Below, in pieces: positions 46,944 through 59,760 of a stretch of 64,000 nt of DNA. Position numbers and translations under genes: made by a program. How positions within the stretch are numbered: the first letter of the stretch is position 1; every line of letters begins with the position of its first letter. The notes below the pieces were generated by a model. The model searched no databases, was not told the origin of the DNA, and saw only the letters and a program-made list of their open reading frames with translations. Source of the DNA: Hoplostethus atlanticus (Eukaryota; Chordata; Actinopteri; Trachichthyiformes; Trachichthyidae); contig JAXDDX010000186.1 in NCBI GenBank assembly GCA_034670405.1, forward strand, positions 701,997 to 765,996, in the 5' to 3' direction.

Positions 46944-47738
46944 AACTGTGTCTGTGTGTGTGTGTTTTGAAAATGAAAACATGTAAAAATTATTCTGGCA
47001 GGTAATTCAATTTAGTTTACCAGCTCTAGGCAGGTGCGCAAAAAGCTCATTTCAGGACAGTGAATGTGATATTGAGTGCAACTCAATAAGTTATTGTTAT
47101 GTATGCATTTGTGCCGATAAGGGGGTTGGTGGTCTTTTAAGTTAATTTTAGTTATGCACTCCATTTTGTCGTGAGATGTTTCATTAAAGAAAAGTATCCG
47201 CTCTCTCACTCTACCAATACTAGTCTGTCCTCTCTCTCAACACTAGTCAATCCTCTGTCTCTCTCTACCAGCACTAGTCTGTCCTTTCTCTCTACCAACA
47301 CTAGTGTATCCTCTCTCTCTTAATTTCAATTTAACAAGCTTTATTGGCATGGATGTTTAAAACAATATTGCCAAGGCAATGAAATATATGAAACAATATA
47401 AACTAAAGTAGTAAGTTAATCAACATTGAAACACATACTTAGATAGATCCAAAATCCTTGTATTTGTGTGAGTCAGTACCTGAACAGTGGAAGATCTGGG
47501 TTGCTGTGTCCTGAGCACCCATACCCAGACCCTCCACTGCACAGTGAGCATCAGTATTCCTGTGTGGAGTTAGTGTGGGGGAAAAGAAAAGGAAAATCAT
47601 GAAAATACAAATGATGCAGAAATACAAGAGAATAACAGCATAAAAATAAACAATAGCTTACAAGAGGTCAAATGTAGGCAGAGAATTTAGATCCAGTTAG
47701 TCAGAGCTTTTCTGAGAGTATGTGGCATAATTGCCTGC
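46944..47738 (-). repeat. Right arm of the large inverted duplication
   Basis: Reverse complement of 40117-41048. The outer end is GCAGGCAATTATGCCACATA on both arms and the inner end is at the (AC)/(GT) tract. Mismatches are few across the shared sequence. Confidence 0.88.
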
Positions 47739-47919
47739 AATTGATGCCATATCCCTTCATCCATGAAGATTGGAAAATTTTCCTCAATACTGGAAATATT
47801 GGCACTATTTTCACAATTTCAGCCTTGAATTTTTCTCTCAGGGAGGAACATTTTGCACAGTCTCAACCTCTGTCTCAATCCCCTGTCATGCAGTGAATCA
47901 TGAAATTTAGTAACTGGTG

Positions 47920-48990
47920 GAACCCCCTTTAGCAGCAATAACCACAACCAAACGTTTCCTGTAGTTCCTGATCAGACCTGCACATCGGTTAGGAGGTATT
48001 TGGGACCATTCCACCATAAAGAACTGTTTCACTTCATTGACATTTTTGGGATGTCATGCATGAAAGGCTTTGCTTCAGGTCATGCCACAACATTTCAATA
48101 GGGTTAAGGTCAGGACTCTGACTTGGCCATTCCAAAATGTGAATGTCCCTGTTTAAGACATTGTGTTGTAGATTAGCTTTTGTGTTTAGGGTCACTGTCA
48201 TGCTGCATGATGCAACCTCTGTTAAGCTTCAGATCACAGACCATTAACCTGATATTCTCCTGTAGATTTTCCTGATACAATTTGGAATTCATTGGTCCCT
48301 CAGTGATTGCAAGCTGTCCAGGCCCTGATGCAGCCCCAAACCATGATGCTCCCTCCACCATGCTTCACGGTTGGGATGAGGTTTTGCTGTTGGTATGTAG
48401 TGTTTTTTCTTCTCCAAACATAGCATCATTGCCAAAAAGTGCAATTTTGTCTCATCTGTCCACAAAACATTGTTCCATTAGCTTTGTGGAACATCCAGGT
48501 GGTCTTTAGCAAACTTGAGATGGGCAGCAATGTTTTGTGGGGAGCAGTGGTTTCCTCCTTGATATCCTCCCATGAACATCACTCTTGTTTAGTGGTTTTC
48601 TTATTGTGGACTTGTGGACACAAACGTTAGACAGGTCAAGAGATGCCTGCAGATCCTCAGCTGTTACCTTAGGGTTCTTTGTCACCTGCCTGACAATTAC
48701 GTGGTGTGCTCGTGCTGTGATCTTTGCTGAACGCCCACTCCCAGGGAAAGTAGCAATTTTCTCCATTTGTATACAATCTCACTGTAGATGGAGTGTTTGG
48801 AAATGCTTTTGTAGCTTTTCTACCCTCATGAGCCTCAACAACTCTTCTCCTGAGGTCCTCCTCCAGGGCATATTCCACTTCAACTGATCTCTTTTCTTGG
48901 AGAGCAGAATTTGTTGGTAACCAAACTTTGTGGGTTTTTTATATGACAGGACACCTCTAACTCACACCTGAATGTCACCTCATTAATAGC
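47920..48990 (-). mobile_element. Tc1-like transposon remnant
   Basis: Minus-strand pieces of a Tc1 transposase: an N-terminal helix (EDLRRRVVEAHEGRKATK), a second DNA-binding segment (PGSGRSAKITARAHHVIVRQ and RKPLNKSDVHGRI), and the catalytic part ([13 protein letters not shown], then MNSKLYQENLQENI and HDSDPKHKS, containing a catalytic Asp). Several frameshifts separate them. The end phrase GGTTCACATACTTTTTCC at about 49040 fits a Tc1 inverted repeat. Confidence 0.85.
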
Positions 48991-49159
48991 ATCACTTGAC
49001 TTCAATTACCCCCTTTCATAGAAGTCCTTATCATAGAGGTTCACATACTTTTTCCAGCTTAGTCTGTTAATGTTTGAACATTATGTTCAATAGAATGTTG
49101 TGTTATTTGTTATGGTTAGGGTTATTCCTTATAGCTTAGAGGAAAATCAGAACATATTT

Positions 49160-49640
49160 TCAGAGCGCTGATCTGCATTGTGAAAGAGCTCTAATTTGGT
49201 TTCATCGCTCAACAGAACATTTTCCCAGAAGGATTTAGGTTCATCCAGGTGAGAGGTGAGTGACAAAGATCAATCAGGCCTTCTTGTGTTTCTCTTCCCG
49301 CAGTGGGGTCTTCCGTGGCCTCCGACTCCAAAGCCCTACTTGTTCAGTGTCCAGCATATTGGTACGAGCTGAAACCATTACCCGAGACCTCTCCAGGTCA
49401 GCCTTGAGCAAGTGACCAGGGAAGCAGAACAGACTGTTTTATCACTTTAAAATGGATAATTGGTTCATTTATGCCATGTGGGCACCTGAAACCTGTCACA
49501 GGTGAGTTGAATGACACTGCAAATGAGAATCTATTTCCTCCAACAAAATTTATTTGAATTGTTCTAAAGGGTGCCAATAATCATGGGCACTTTTCAATTT
49601 TGAAAGATTTTTTAAATTATTCTTATTATTATTCTGTTGT
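49160..49640. mobile_element. Second Tc1-like remnant
   Basis: It contains phrases typical of decayed fish Tc1 copies: GTTTCATCGCTCAACAGAAC, TCAGGCCTTCTTGTGTTTCT and GTGGGGTCTTCCGTGGCC. Towards the end it has AGGGTGCCAATAATCATGGG. No open frame remains. Confidence 0.6.
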
Positions 49641-49899
49641 TTTCAACATTGTAACTATTTCAGAAGATATTGTACATGAGCTGCATAAAAAGCAAGGGTG
49701 AAATGTATGGCTAGTTCTTTGAAGAAGAAGATTCATTTATTTGCATTTTGGGTGCACACATGCACTAACACACACAAAACACACGCAAGGGGAAGTGACC
49801 ACGGAACACAACACACACAAGCAGGTGATCCAGTGATTTTCAAACTGTTGCATTTCTCCAAAACCTATTGATTGACTGATTCTTCTATTACCCTTATAG

Positions 49900-50720
49900 T
49901 AGTTTAATAATGTTTTGTTTTTTCTGTCTGAGAGTTTGTTTATATTCTCAGTGTGTAGCAGTATTTATCTTGTGTATCCACAATATATGGATTACAATGT
50001 TTTGGATTTGACAGGACTCTTAGACTTTTCCTTAACAGTTGGCAGACCATTCATCAAACCATTTCTCTTTTTGTGGTTACTGTGGTTGTTGTTTTTTGGG
50101 GGGGGTTTCCATTTTCCAACACTGGCAGATTTGTAATAGATCTAATGTATTTTCTGCACTGCCAGGCTGACATCTGATGATCTGATGTTTATTAGATTTA
50201 AGATACAGGGTGATTGTACAGCCTCTGTTCCCAACTTGAGCCCATTTGTATTCTGGGTTTAAATGGAACAATTTGTCAGGTGTTAGGTGTGTTCTTTTTA
50301 GATATACAGTGATCTGTCAGTGGTCTGACAGAGCAGTCTGTGACAATAAATGCCACTGATGGAAGTGAGATCTAGGTCTGTGATAGCATAATCAACTACA
50401 ATGGTCCCAAAGGCTGAGCAGTATGTTAAAGAGAGTCAAAGAGATGTCAAAGAGATCTCTCTAACGCGATCATTAAGCATATACAGGCCTACAGTTCAAC
50501 AGAGATGCACTAACTCCTTGCTGTTTTTGTTGACAACACTGTCTAGTCCTTTTTGTGGTAATACAGCTGAGGCACAAAGAAGGGTCCCTATTTATGTGAC
50601 TGTTGCCCTCTGGTTCGATAAAGTCAGGCTCAACATCTCTCCTGCCATTGAAGTCACCACACAGACCAACATTTCCTTTAGAACTCTCGACCAACACTAG
50701 CCTATCCCCTATCTCTACCA
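49900..50720 (-). mobile_element. Nimb/I-like LINE endonuclease fragment
   Basis: The minus strand reads VGLCGDFNGRRDVEPDFIEP and EGNSHI, the LLCGDFNARTGxEPDFI motif of the APE-type endonuclease. Downstream is VVDYAITDLD, the STVDYAITD motif near its end. Frameshifts are present. At its 5' side (50680-50780) lies the CTACCAAYACTAGTCTRTCC minisatellite also found in the inverted-duplication arms. Confidence 0.7.
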
Positions 50721-50779
50721 ATACTAGTCTATCCTCTTTATCTCTCTGCCAACACTATCTATCCTCTCTCTACACGTGA

Positions 50780-52065
50780 TGTCCAAGCCACCCAGCCAGC
50801 ACCCTGAGGAGATCCTTCTGTCTCTCCAAGCATCCTGAACTCCTTCACATCACCTTCTCATCTCTCTGATTCATTACATGGTACATTCTATTGAATTGAA
50901 TAATTATTACCTACATTAGACTTAGATTGTAATATAATAAATGCACATTTCATTTTCTACAGAAAATGTTTGACATGCATTCACTTGCATGGCAAACTTG
51001 GTTTTATAGGGAAAAATGATGAAATGCTTTAATCTATCTATCTATTTGATTCATGTTACCAGTATCGGTAATTTGCAAACGACAGCCAGCCCTAGCCTTC
51101 ACCTATTGAAGAAAATTCAAGTGGTACTAAAAGGGTCTCTCCAACATCATTCTTACTCAAACCCTGCATCTGTGTTCTATGCTGTCAACATTTCCCCCTT
51201 GGTTTCATATTGTCCCCGTTGGGACTCAATCTGTGTCAGTAAATACAGATGAATAACAGACAAATTCTGAGATCGTTGGGGCCTCAGAGACGCACCAAGC
51301 TTGCTGTTTGACCTCTCCATGAGTTTCTCCACATAGACATCTTACCATGTAGCACACGTTAGCAAGCTAACCCTACAAGCTAGCAAACTTGCTCTTTGTC
51401 TAGGCAGCATGTCAAGCATTTAGAGCCTCCAAACAACACAATATGCTCGTCACTGGCTAAAGTTTAGAGGCTTTAATGCCAATACACCGTGGCATTACTT
51501 TAAAGCGAAGCTTTATAGAAAGCGAATGTTTGCTAGATTAATCCATGAGTGAAGAAAACAAATGACCAAGACGACAGCAAAGCTAGTTAAACGCAAGGCA
51601 GTGAACAAATGGAAAGCGATGAGCAAACCCACATGAACATGAATATCCAAGCAAATACGATCAACAAATATTTGAGTACCCCAGTTTAGCTCGCGTTAAC
51701 TAACGGTGGTTCGTTAGCTAAGTTATCTGACTAGCATTTCTCTAGAACTAGCAAACACCAACATAGCAAACCTCTGGTTTTCAAGCAAGTGACAATTTAA
51801 CGTTACTGGATGAGAGTTAAAGAAACTTGGTTTATTCTTGTCCTGTCATACTCAGTAAATGTTACAACCTTGTTAAAAAGTTCACCTTTGTCTTTAACAA
51901 AGATAAGTAGTTAGCATAGCAGCAGCTAAAGTTACACACAGAGAACACTGAATGTTGTTAGCCCTCTATCCAACCCGAACCATACCGATTATAGCATGCA
52001 TACGAATTTAAAATATTTGTAGTAGCCTCAGACACATTGATGGCTGTCTAAATATGCTAACTTAC
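50780..52065. other. Intron 1 sequence upstream of repeats
   Basis: No exon or named repeat was recognised. GTTAGCTAG-type words typical of fish intergenic DNA are frequent. The right part adjoins the probable first exon of fbxo38. Confidence 0.45.
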
Positions 52066-52200
52066 CTGTCTGGAACTAACAATGTGGTTCCGTTAAACAA
52101 AGAAATGTGAATGATGCTGTTTAGCAGCCGTCCAGCGTCCAACAGAGATGCTCAGGACAGAACCGGGCTGCGTTCACTCGCTGCTCGGAAACTGTATACT
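52066..52200 (-). other. fbxo38: Probable non-coding first exon of fbxo38
   Basis: Read on the minus strand, this stretch ends in a strong donor (CCAGACAG|GTAAGTTAG at 52066). It has the position and strand expected for the 5' untranslated exon that joins the acceptor at 36848. The upstream end is a guess. No TATA box or strong CpG island is evident, so the transcription start is not placed. It is inferred from the splice signal only. Confidence 0.4.
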
Positions 52201-52710
52201 TGGAAACTTAGAACTAGGAAGTCGCAACAAATGCTTCATTCATGTTACACAGGAAAGACGGGATATGCGAGTGTCTTATTCACCTCATCTTTTTCAGCTT
52301 GTAAATAGTGTTGGGCGAAAAAGAACGAACAAATCATTTTGAAAACTACAAGTATGGCATCTTGACAACTTCAAACCAATCTGAACATGTGGAAACCCTC
52401 AAGTCACACCAGGACGGGAACACAGCATTAGAGTTGTAATTGAAAGTGTGTTCAGTTCATCTTCATGCATTGTAAACTTAACTTGTAAATTTCAGAAGTT
52501 ACTACTGCAAAGCTTCACCTAAATTAAAATCCGTTCAATCTCCAATTTATATCTACCAAGAGTTTTCCTGGTGGATTGCTGCATATGCACTTGCTAATGT
52601 TACTGGATGTACAAATAACATGGGCTGCAGGGACACTGTCCTTCAGTCAGAGGATCTGGGATCAAGCAGAGGCATGTCATATGGCATAGGCATATGTTAG
52701 GCCTATATGA

Positions 52711-54253
52711 GGGTGTTTTCACATATAGTTCTCTTTAAGTGAACCAAAAAGTGAACCAACTGAAAGAGAACTCAGTCCCCTTTTCATCCACGATGTTCAT
52801 TTGAAAGATGACTCAGTTCTTTATCTGGTGCACTTGTGCTCTAATGGAAACTCAATACATTTTCCGTTCACACTCTTACTCAGACTCAGAACTCAGAACT
52901 TAACTAATGGTTGCAGCATCCATTGCCTTGTGGTAGTTCCTTTTTTCATCAGCCCGCAGAAATGGGGGAAATGAAAAAACAACAATAGAACTTGAACTAT
53001 TCTATTTTATAATGATTCTATTCATATAATTTCATTACAAACGTTAACACAATAGGTTTTAGTGATGGGAATTCCAGCTCTTTTCGGTGAGTCAAATCAT
53101 TTGGCTCAGCTCAGCAATAAGAGCCGGCTCTTTCAGCTCCCAAATGGCTCTTCATTCAGTAGCACTTCTAGCTTTTTAAAGTCAGAATTAAGCAATATTT
53201 GACCTATGATAGGTATGTGCACATCACGATTGCGCCCGCCGCTCAGTAGTAACAAGTTACATCCTTGCGGTCACTTCCGCTACACAGTAATAGCATAGTT
53301 ACTTTACCATTTGGTGCAAGAAATAAATAAGCAAGATTCTTCATCTGCAATACATTGAATTATGTTCGAGGTCATATTGCTGGTTAAAAAGCAGCGGGAT
53401 ATGGCAAGAATAAATATCCTAGTTGTATAACAATAATAACACACTATTAATGAAATAGTATGGATAATAAGTAATTCCACAACACTATACAGAAATATAT
53501 TTACATTTATTTTGTATGACATAATATAAAACTACAATTATTGCTGCTACTGCTGCTGCTGACAAGTCATGCATTTCTTTTTTCAGGATTTAAATGTGCC
53601 CACTGGTTGATTAATTTATTAACCCGTCAGAAAATTAGCAATGTTTGCATACAATCATCACAAGAGAACACATAGCATGTCATATAATAAGACTTCACTG
53701 CAATTTATTCAGTCTATTCGAAATCGCGTACATCACAAGCGGCGATGTGTTGGGCATCTAAGACTCTTATTTTGTGTGCATGGAATAAAAAGTAAAATAA
53801 AAATATTGACACAATTATAGTAGCACTGGGAAAACACATACAATTAATTTAATTAATTTAACACAAACAATTTAATTTACAATTCAAATAAATAAACAGG
53901 CTTGCCGTGCATTCAATAGTATTTGGTTCACAGAATGAAGCACAGTAAATTGTTTTTTTCGAACAGGCAGATAGAGGAAGTACGTAGCTGCTGTATGATG
54001 CGCATGGAGGGACAAAAATGTAATGAAACGCAAAGCGAACCGGGAGCGCTTTGTGTTCACAATGGGGAAAACAAGCGAACTGTTAAGCGAACTGTTAAAC
54101 GAACCGCTAAACGAACCGACCTGAGACCATTCGGGAGGTGGTCAGAGGGCGGTTCGAAAGAGTTCTTAGATCGTTAGTAGCGTTCACATATAACCCAAAA
54201 TGTTGGCGAACCGCTCTGAGTTCGCTAAAAGCGGACCAACTGTGAAAACGCCC
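52711..54253. mobile_element. TIR element of about 1.5 kb with subterminal GCGAAC repeats
   Basis: Ends GGGTGTTTTCACATATAGTT and, inverted, GGGCGTTTTCACAGTTGGTC. Near the right end are short tandem units (AAGCGAACTGTT, AAACGAACCGCT) of the kind bound by transposases. A second MITE-like piece with AAGAGCCGGCTCTTT lies at 53060-53160. No transposase was found. Confidence 0.6.
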
Positions 54254-56880
54254 TTAGTGGCCTCAAGGCGGGGATGCAACACAACCCCTCACCTCTTTTA
54301 CATGTATTACATTTCTCTTTTCTTGAGGTATAGTAAAAATGTATTCTAGTATTCTACCATTAATGCCATGTTTTTGCATCATCACTATTGGTTGGCACAA
54401 GCTCACAATTTGTTGTGTTTTAGCACATGTTTTCTATCCAAGAGGAACATATAGTCAATCATAGCACAACAACTTTCAAAATACTAACAGTTGATGGCAT
54501 TACAAAAACTGCATACAATAGACAATATGAAATCCATTGTTTTTTATAATTCAGTTTCCTTTTACTGTAAGCCACTGTTTTGGTTGAGTGTTGAATGTGT
54601 GCATTTTTGGCAACATACTATCTAAAAGTGAATGAGTCATCTTTACTTTATAGAATGTACAGTAGAAAAAAATAGTAAGTGACAGAGTTGCTGCAGTAAA
54701 AGCTTTATTAGCAACATGAAATTGCTGCCAGTGATCAACAAAAAATCCAACATACATGGCCTATTGTTCCAAATGTGTAAAAATAAAATACACAAATACA
54801 GTAAAAAAAAAAAGGCACAGAAGGGAAAAAACACAAAAATGCACAGTCCTGTTCTAATCTATACGATCTTCAGCATTTGGCCACATGTTCTTGTCCACAT
54901 CACATCTTATGTCGTCTCTCGCTATGCACCTTGGATAGAAACGCTTGGCATGCACAGTATGTGTAAACACAGTATGTGTAAATGCTTTTCAGTATGTCCT
55001 ACTGTATGTACTGTAACCCATGTTTACATGTAGAGTAGCATAGTGTAAAACTCACTATAGAACAAGACATATTGGATAGACACCATATCTGGAGGTATTG
55101 GTGCCGGTGCTGGTGATCCGCTCACTGTTCCTTTCAAGGGGAACTGTGTACAACTGTTTCATTTGAACTCTGTTTGGTCTATTTTACACAACTTAAATCA
55201 GCTATTTCTCAATGTTTCAGTGATCTGTTCATTCATAAATGCTTATCAGCTGTTTCAATATAGCTTTTGAGCTGCTGTTGTTGCAGACGTAGAGGCTTTA
55301 TACTATATTTAAGGTTTTGAACATTAGGTTTTCATTTCTGGCATGCTGTGTGCAAGCATTTGTAAATAAGACAAGAAAGATCCATAATTTTGGTATTGGG
55401 TTTACATTTTATGTAAAGAAAAGCATTTTAGAAACGTGTTAATTGACTGCATATTCTGTGAAAACAACATCAATTGTGTTAATGGTATGGTCCACAACTG
55501 ACGGATGTTATGCTAATTGTGTTTAGAGTTTTGAAAATGTGACTACAGATTGGACAAAAGGATGTTAGCGATTGTAAAAAACTGTAATATGTTTATATGT
55601 TTCTTTTTTATCATAGTTATTGTTTGCTTATTTTTATTAATTAACATTTTACACATTAGTTCTAACTTTGTCAATCAAAGTAACTATAAAGTAACAATGG
55701 CTTGAATCATGCAGACCAATCCAAATGAAGCGCACTTACTCTTTTTCCATGTTCTCCAATGCAGCATTTTATTGATTATTTTTGCATAAGGATGTATCAA
55801 ATAAATTCATGTGCTTCCAGACCAGTTCTATAGACCCACTTAGTAGTCCCACTGTAGTCTATAGACCCTGACTCTGAAAAGTGTTGTTAGAAACTGATTG
55901 CTTTTTCTAAACCCTTAAAACACCCACTCAGTTGTTTTTCAGTTTCCTCTATTTAGGTATGTTCTACGCTGTTGTGCCCTAAAAGAACTCTATGGCTTAT
56001 CCCTCTAATGTAGTTTGTGTAAATAGGTCATTCCTGTATTTCCAGGTGTCGCCTATGGAGCCACTGATGAATAAACATCTAGTCCACGGCCAAACCCAAT
56101 TCATGTTTTCTAATGTATACTATAAGTTTGTCCTTAAACCATTCCTTGTTATGATTAAGATTTGGTCTGAGCTCCTGAAAATTGTAATCTGACAAAAGTC
56201 TCCAATGTGGAATAGTGGAGTTGTGGGATATCAAGCATGTACATTAATTGTTACTGTATGGGATTTACAGTCACTGTAGAACACGCTTTCAGCCAATCAC
56301 TTTCCAGGATGGAAACAACCGATTTCACTGGGTTCAATCCCCAAATAGTGTCAAGTATTGAACAATGACTGTAATGTAGTAATATGAAACCTTATGTATA
56401 GCCTTTACTACATAATTTATGGCAATAGTCTAATATTTAACAGCAGAATTGCAAAAAACAAAATATAACATATTGTAGGCTATTTTATCAAGTCCATATA
56501 GCTTAAAAGAAGCATAAATGGGAATGAAGTAGTTTAGGTATTCTCCTTTGCAGAACCTTTTTTTTTTTTTTTTTTTAACAAAGGAGAATACTTCATTTTG
56601 TGGAGCTTTTTGAGAGTTCTAGTTCCAATTCAGTGTTCTATTCTGGAACTGTCCCATTTATAACCCTTGATGTCATCAATTAGAACGTTAGAATACATTA
56701 GAATGCATTTTAGAATGATCACACCGGGGTGATTGTACTCCTCAAAAAGGTTTAACTACTATATTCCCATTTGTGCTTCTAACCCATTCCAAAAAGCACC
56801 TGATTCTTGTTGGTAGGATCAAATACCCACACAGCGCTCCCATCTCTTTATTCACATCAATTAAAGGGTTTATATAACGC
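54254..56880. other. Intergenic sequence
   Basis: AT-rich with no recognised gene. At 56525-56600 a foldback (AAGTAGTTTAGGTATTCTCC against its inverted AAGGAGAATACTTCATT) surrounds a T20 tract. Confidence 0.5.
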
Positions 56881-56889
56881 AGAGGAAGA

Positions 56890-57680
56890 CCTGTGTCTCA
56901 TCCTATGTCCATCATGGCCTGTCCATTCATAGATGAGGTCGTGGATGAAGGAAGGAACTTTCAGGGACAGATCAGACCCGCTGGTTTACCCGGACCAACA
57001 TGTGTTTGAGCGGTATAGGTTCTCAGGTGAAAGCATTGATTAGATCTGCAGATTACTAATGCCACATCTAGAAAACAGCACACACCACAGTAAAGCCCTC
57101 TCAGTCCCACAGATTGTGTGAATTGTCTCCGTTTTTTGCAAGTGGTACATTTACAGTCTTGAGGTTTCATACAGTATATGGCATGGTTTCATGTATAATA
57201 TTTTTAGCACAGCTTTCCAGTTATTTAATATTGTTGGAACACATATTTAATAAGGTCTATACAATTTGTTAATTTTTAATTCAACTACTTACTTGCGCAT
57301 TCAATCTATCAGCAATTTGTTGCCAAGCTTTCTCTCTCCCTTTATTTATGGCAATCGTATTTCCCTTTTTCATTGTAACATGGTTGAATTCTCCGTAGAC
57401 CTCCACTAAAAGTCGCTGCTCAGTGGCCGTGAACATTGCGGCTCTGTCTTTACTGTCCTTTTTCATCATGATGAATCGATCAGATCCATGATTGACCTCT
57501 CGGGCTGCTTAAATAACCTGTGTACAACTGTGCATGCACAATTATCTGGATTGCTTGAGCCTGGCTTGGATTAGCCAGATCACAGTAGCTTGACTTCAGC
57601 TTCGTGGAACTGCTTTAGCCCCGATTGACTTGTTAGGTTAACTCAAACCAGGCCTGCTTTGTGGAACAGGCCCCTGGACA
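56890..57680. mobile_element. PIF/Harbinger remnant with two convergent gene pieces
   Basis: Plus strand 56920-57175 encodes the Harbinger transposase N-terminus: FRDRSDPLVYPDQHVFERYR, FSGESID and later ALSVPQIV with FFASGTF in shifted frames. Minus strand 57469-57281 encodes a Myb/SANT-like accessory protein start (MFTATEQRLLVEVYGEFNHV and INKGREKAWQQIADRLNAQ). The right end is GGGCCTGTTCCACAAAGCAG, inverted, at about 57650-57672. The region between the two gene pieces is deleted. Confidence 0.8.
57281..57469 (-). pseudogene. Harbinger Myb/SANT-like accessory protein, N-terminal piece
   Basis: A 62-codon frame that fits the first part of the trihelix found in Harbinger accessory proteins: FTATEQRLLVEVYGEF, then KGREKAWQQIADRLNA. 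Such proteins bring the transposase to the nucleus and bind the element ends. The rest is missing. Confidence 0.7.
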
Positions 57681-58169
57681 TCTCCTGATTCCAGACTCTT
57701 GGACTTTGAAGTCCATTAGGGCTGAGGAATTTCCCCTGTCAAACAAATTCACCAGACTTTAAGCTCCAGATGTGGGCTTTCAGAGAATCTGTGGATCATG
57801 CTTCTAAATGATTTCCCTTTGCGTCAATTTATTTTTAGGTGGCCTACAACATCCTGACATATAAAATTAAGAAATAGGCCAAGTAAAAAGAAAATGCCAG
57901 ACCTCCTTGGCATTTTATTGATTTAAGGAAGACATACAATTTTAAGGAGACTGTCCCTTTGGTCAACTTAGCTGTTAAGTGATGACACCAAAATCATCCA
58001 TGTGTCCCCACACTGTAAACCCCAATCCATCCATGACACAAAATTTTATTGTAAAGTCCACACAAATGTTCAGGACTGTCAAAATGACATAAAAACTTTA
58101 TGTTCACTTGACACAAACACTCATTCCTTGTGAGCTTGACATACATTTTTTATGTTAAGTCAACAATTT

Positions 58170-59760
58170 TTGATTTTTGAGTTAATTCTACTAAAATTTA
58201 TAAAGCCGATATAGCCTAATTAGTTCAAGGCCAATTAACAACAGATACATTGTGCACTCAGCATATATTTTAATAGTTAAATGAACTAAAAAAAAAATGG
58301 TTGTAAAAATATGTACTCAATGTTTTTATGTTCATATGACAAGTAGTCACTTTCTTGTTCAATAAAATTAAAGATTTGTGTTCACTTTACATAACAAAAA
58401 CAAAAAATTACAACTAGATTTGCAGAGTTATGCTGAACACAAAAATGTTTTGCTGTCTTAACATAAAACTGCCACAATTTTCTGTGTTTTTACCAACTTA
58501 TTATTTTCTAGTACACATAATTTAGTAAAAATTAGTCAAAGCAACGTTAAATTTAAAGGTTGAGTACAACTTCCATTTCTTTGTTTGTGTAACTTAAAAT
58601 GTTTGAGTAGAAACAAAACCTAAATTTGTGTTATTGTAACGGTGGACTGGTCGGACCCAAAAGCAAACTCGGACTCAGAGGTAGAATGAACAAAGATAGT
58701 TTATTAATGGGTAGACCGGAGGGTAGACCGGAGGGTAGAGTGGCTGCAGGACGAAGCAGGGAGACAGGCAGGAGACACGGCAGGCAGGGAAGGCAGGTGG
58801 TGGATGAACGGGTAGTCAGGTTAGCAGGCAGGTAGACAGGGATGCGCGGAATGGCTGGAGATGGTAATGATCCTGGGCAGAGGGAGAGCAGGGTTAACGA
58901 AAGCAAACAACAGGTAGTCTTGAATCCAAATTCAAGTGGCCGTGAACGAGAAGTACCACACTGGCTGAATCAACGATCTGGCGATGAATGACTGGAAAAC
59001 CGGAGAAGATATACTGGGTGTCTGATGAGTTGATGGGAATCAGCTGTGAAGCCAGGAGCCGGGAGGATGATTGGAAGCCACGCCCACCGCACGTGCACAC
59101 ACAGACAGGGACAGACAGGTAGAGACACATAGGGAAACACAAGGGGCACGGCAGAGACCGTGACAGTTATAATGTTTACGTCAATACAACTTAAATATTT
59201 AATGTTAAAATGGCATATAATGTTAAGCTCAATGGACTGCATAGAAATTGTGCACTATGTATACATTTTAGTAGTTGTTTCAACTTACAAATTGGTGTAA
59301 AAATATCTACTCAGTTGTTTAATGTTTATTTGACAAGTAGTCACTTTCTTGTTCAATAAAATGAAAAATGTATGTTAACTTTACATAACAAAAACACAAA
59401 ATTACAACAAAAGTTGCAGAGTTATGATGAACACAAAAATGTTTTGCTTTCTTAACATAAAACTGCCACAATTTTCTGTGTTTTTACCAACTTATTATTT
59501 TCTAGTACACATAATTTAGTAAAAATTTGTCAAAGCAACGTTAAATTTAAAGGTTGAATACAACTTCCATTTCGTTGTTTGTTTAACTTAAAATGTTTGA
59601 GTAGAAACAAAACCTAAATTTGTGTTACAATGTTTATGCCAATATGACCTAAATATTAAATGTCAAAATAGCGTATATTGTAAAGCTCAATGAACAACAA
59701 ACAAATTGTGCACTGAGCATAAAATGTAATGGTTCCTTGGACTTAGAAATTTTGAGCTCT
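58170..59760. repeat. Tandem repeat with a unit of about 458 bp
   Basis: Long matching stretches recur: AGTAGTCACTTTCTTGTTCA at about 58343 and 59337, and GCACT-type landmarks at 58254, 59252 and 59710. After subtracting the inserted LTR and its target duplication (536 bp), the spacing is 458-462 bp. About two and a half units are present. Confidence 0.8.
58635..59165 (-). mobile_element. Solo LTR of an LTR retroelement, inside the tandem repeat
   Basis: On the minus strand it starts TGTCACGGTCTCTG and ends CCGTTACA, flanked by the 5-bp duplication GTTAT (58630-58634 and 59166-59170). A polyadenylation signal lies at 58700-58705. The host repeat continues smoothly on both sides, so the insertion is younger than the tandem array. 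No internal region was seen. Family not assigned. Confidence 0.78.

Noticed and set aside
47200-47310. CRISPR-like array of ACTAGTCTGTCC repeats
   Set aside because: It is a eukaryotic minisatellite of irregular period in a LINE context, repeated at 40540-40650 and 50680-50780; there are no spacers or cas genes.
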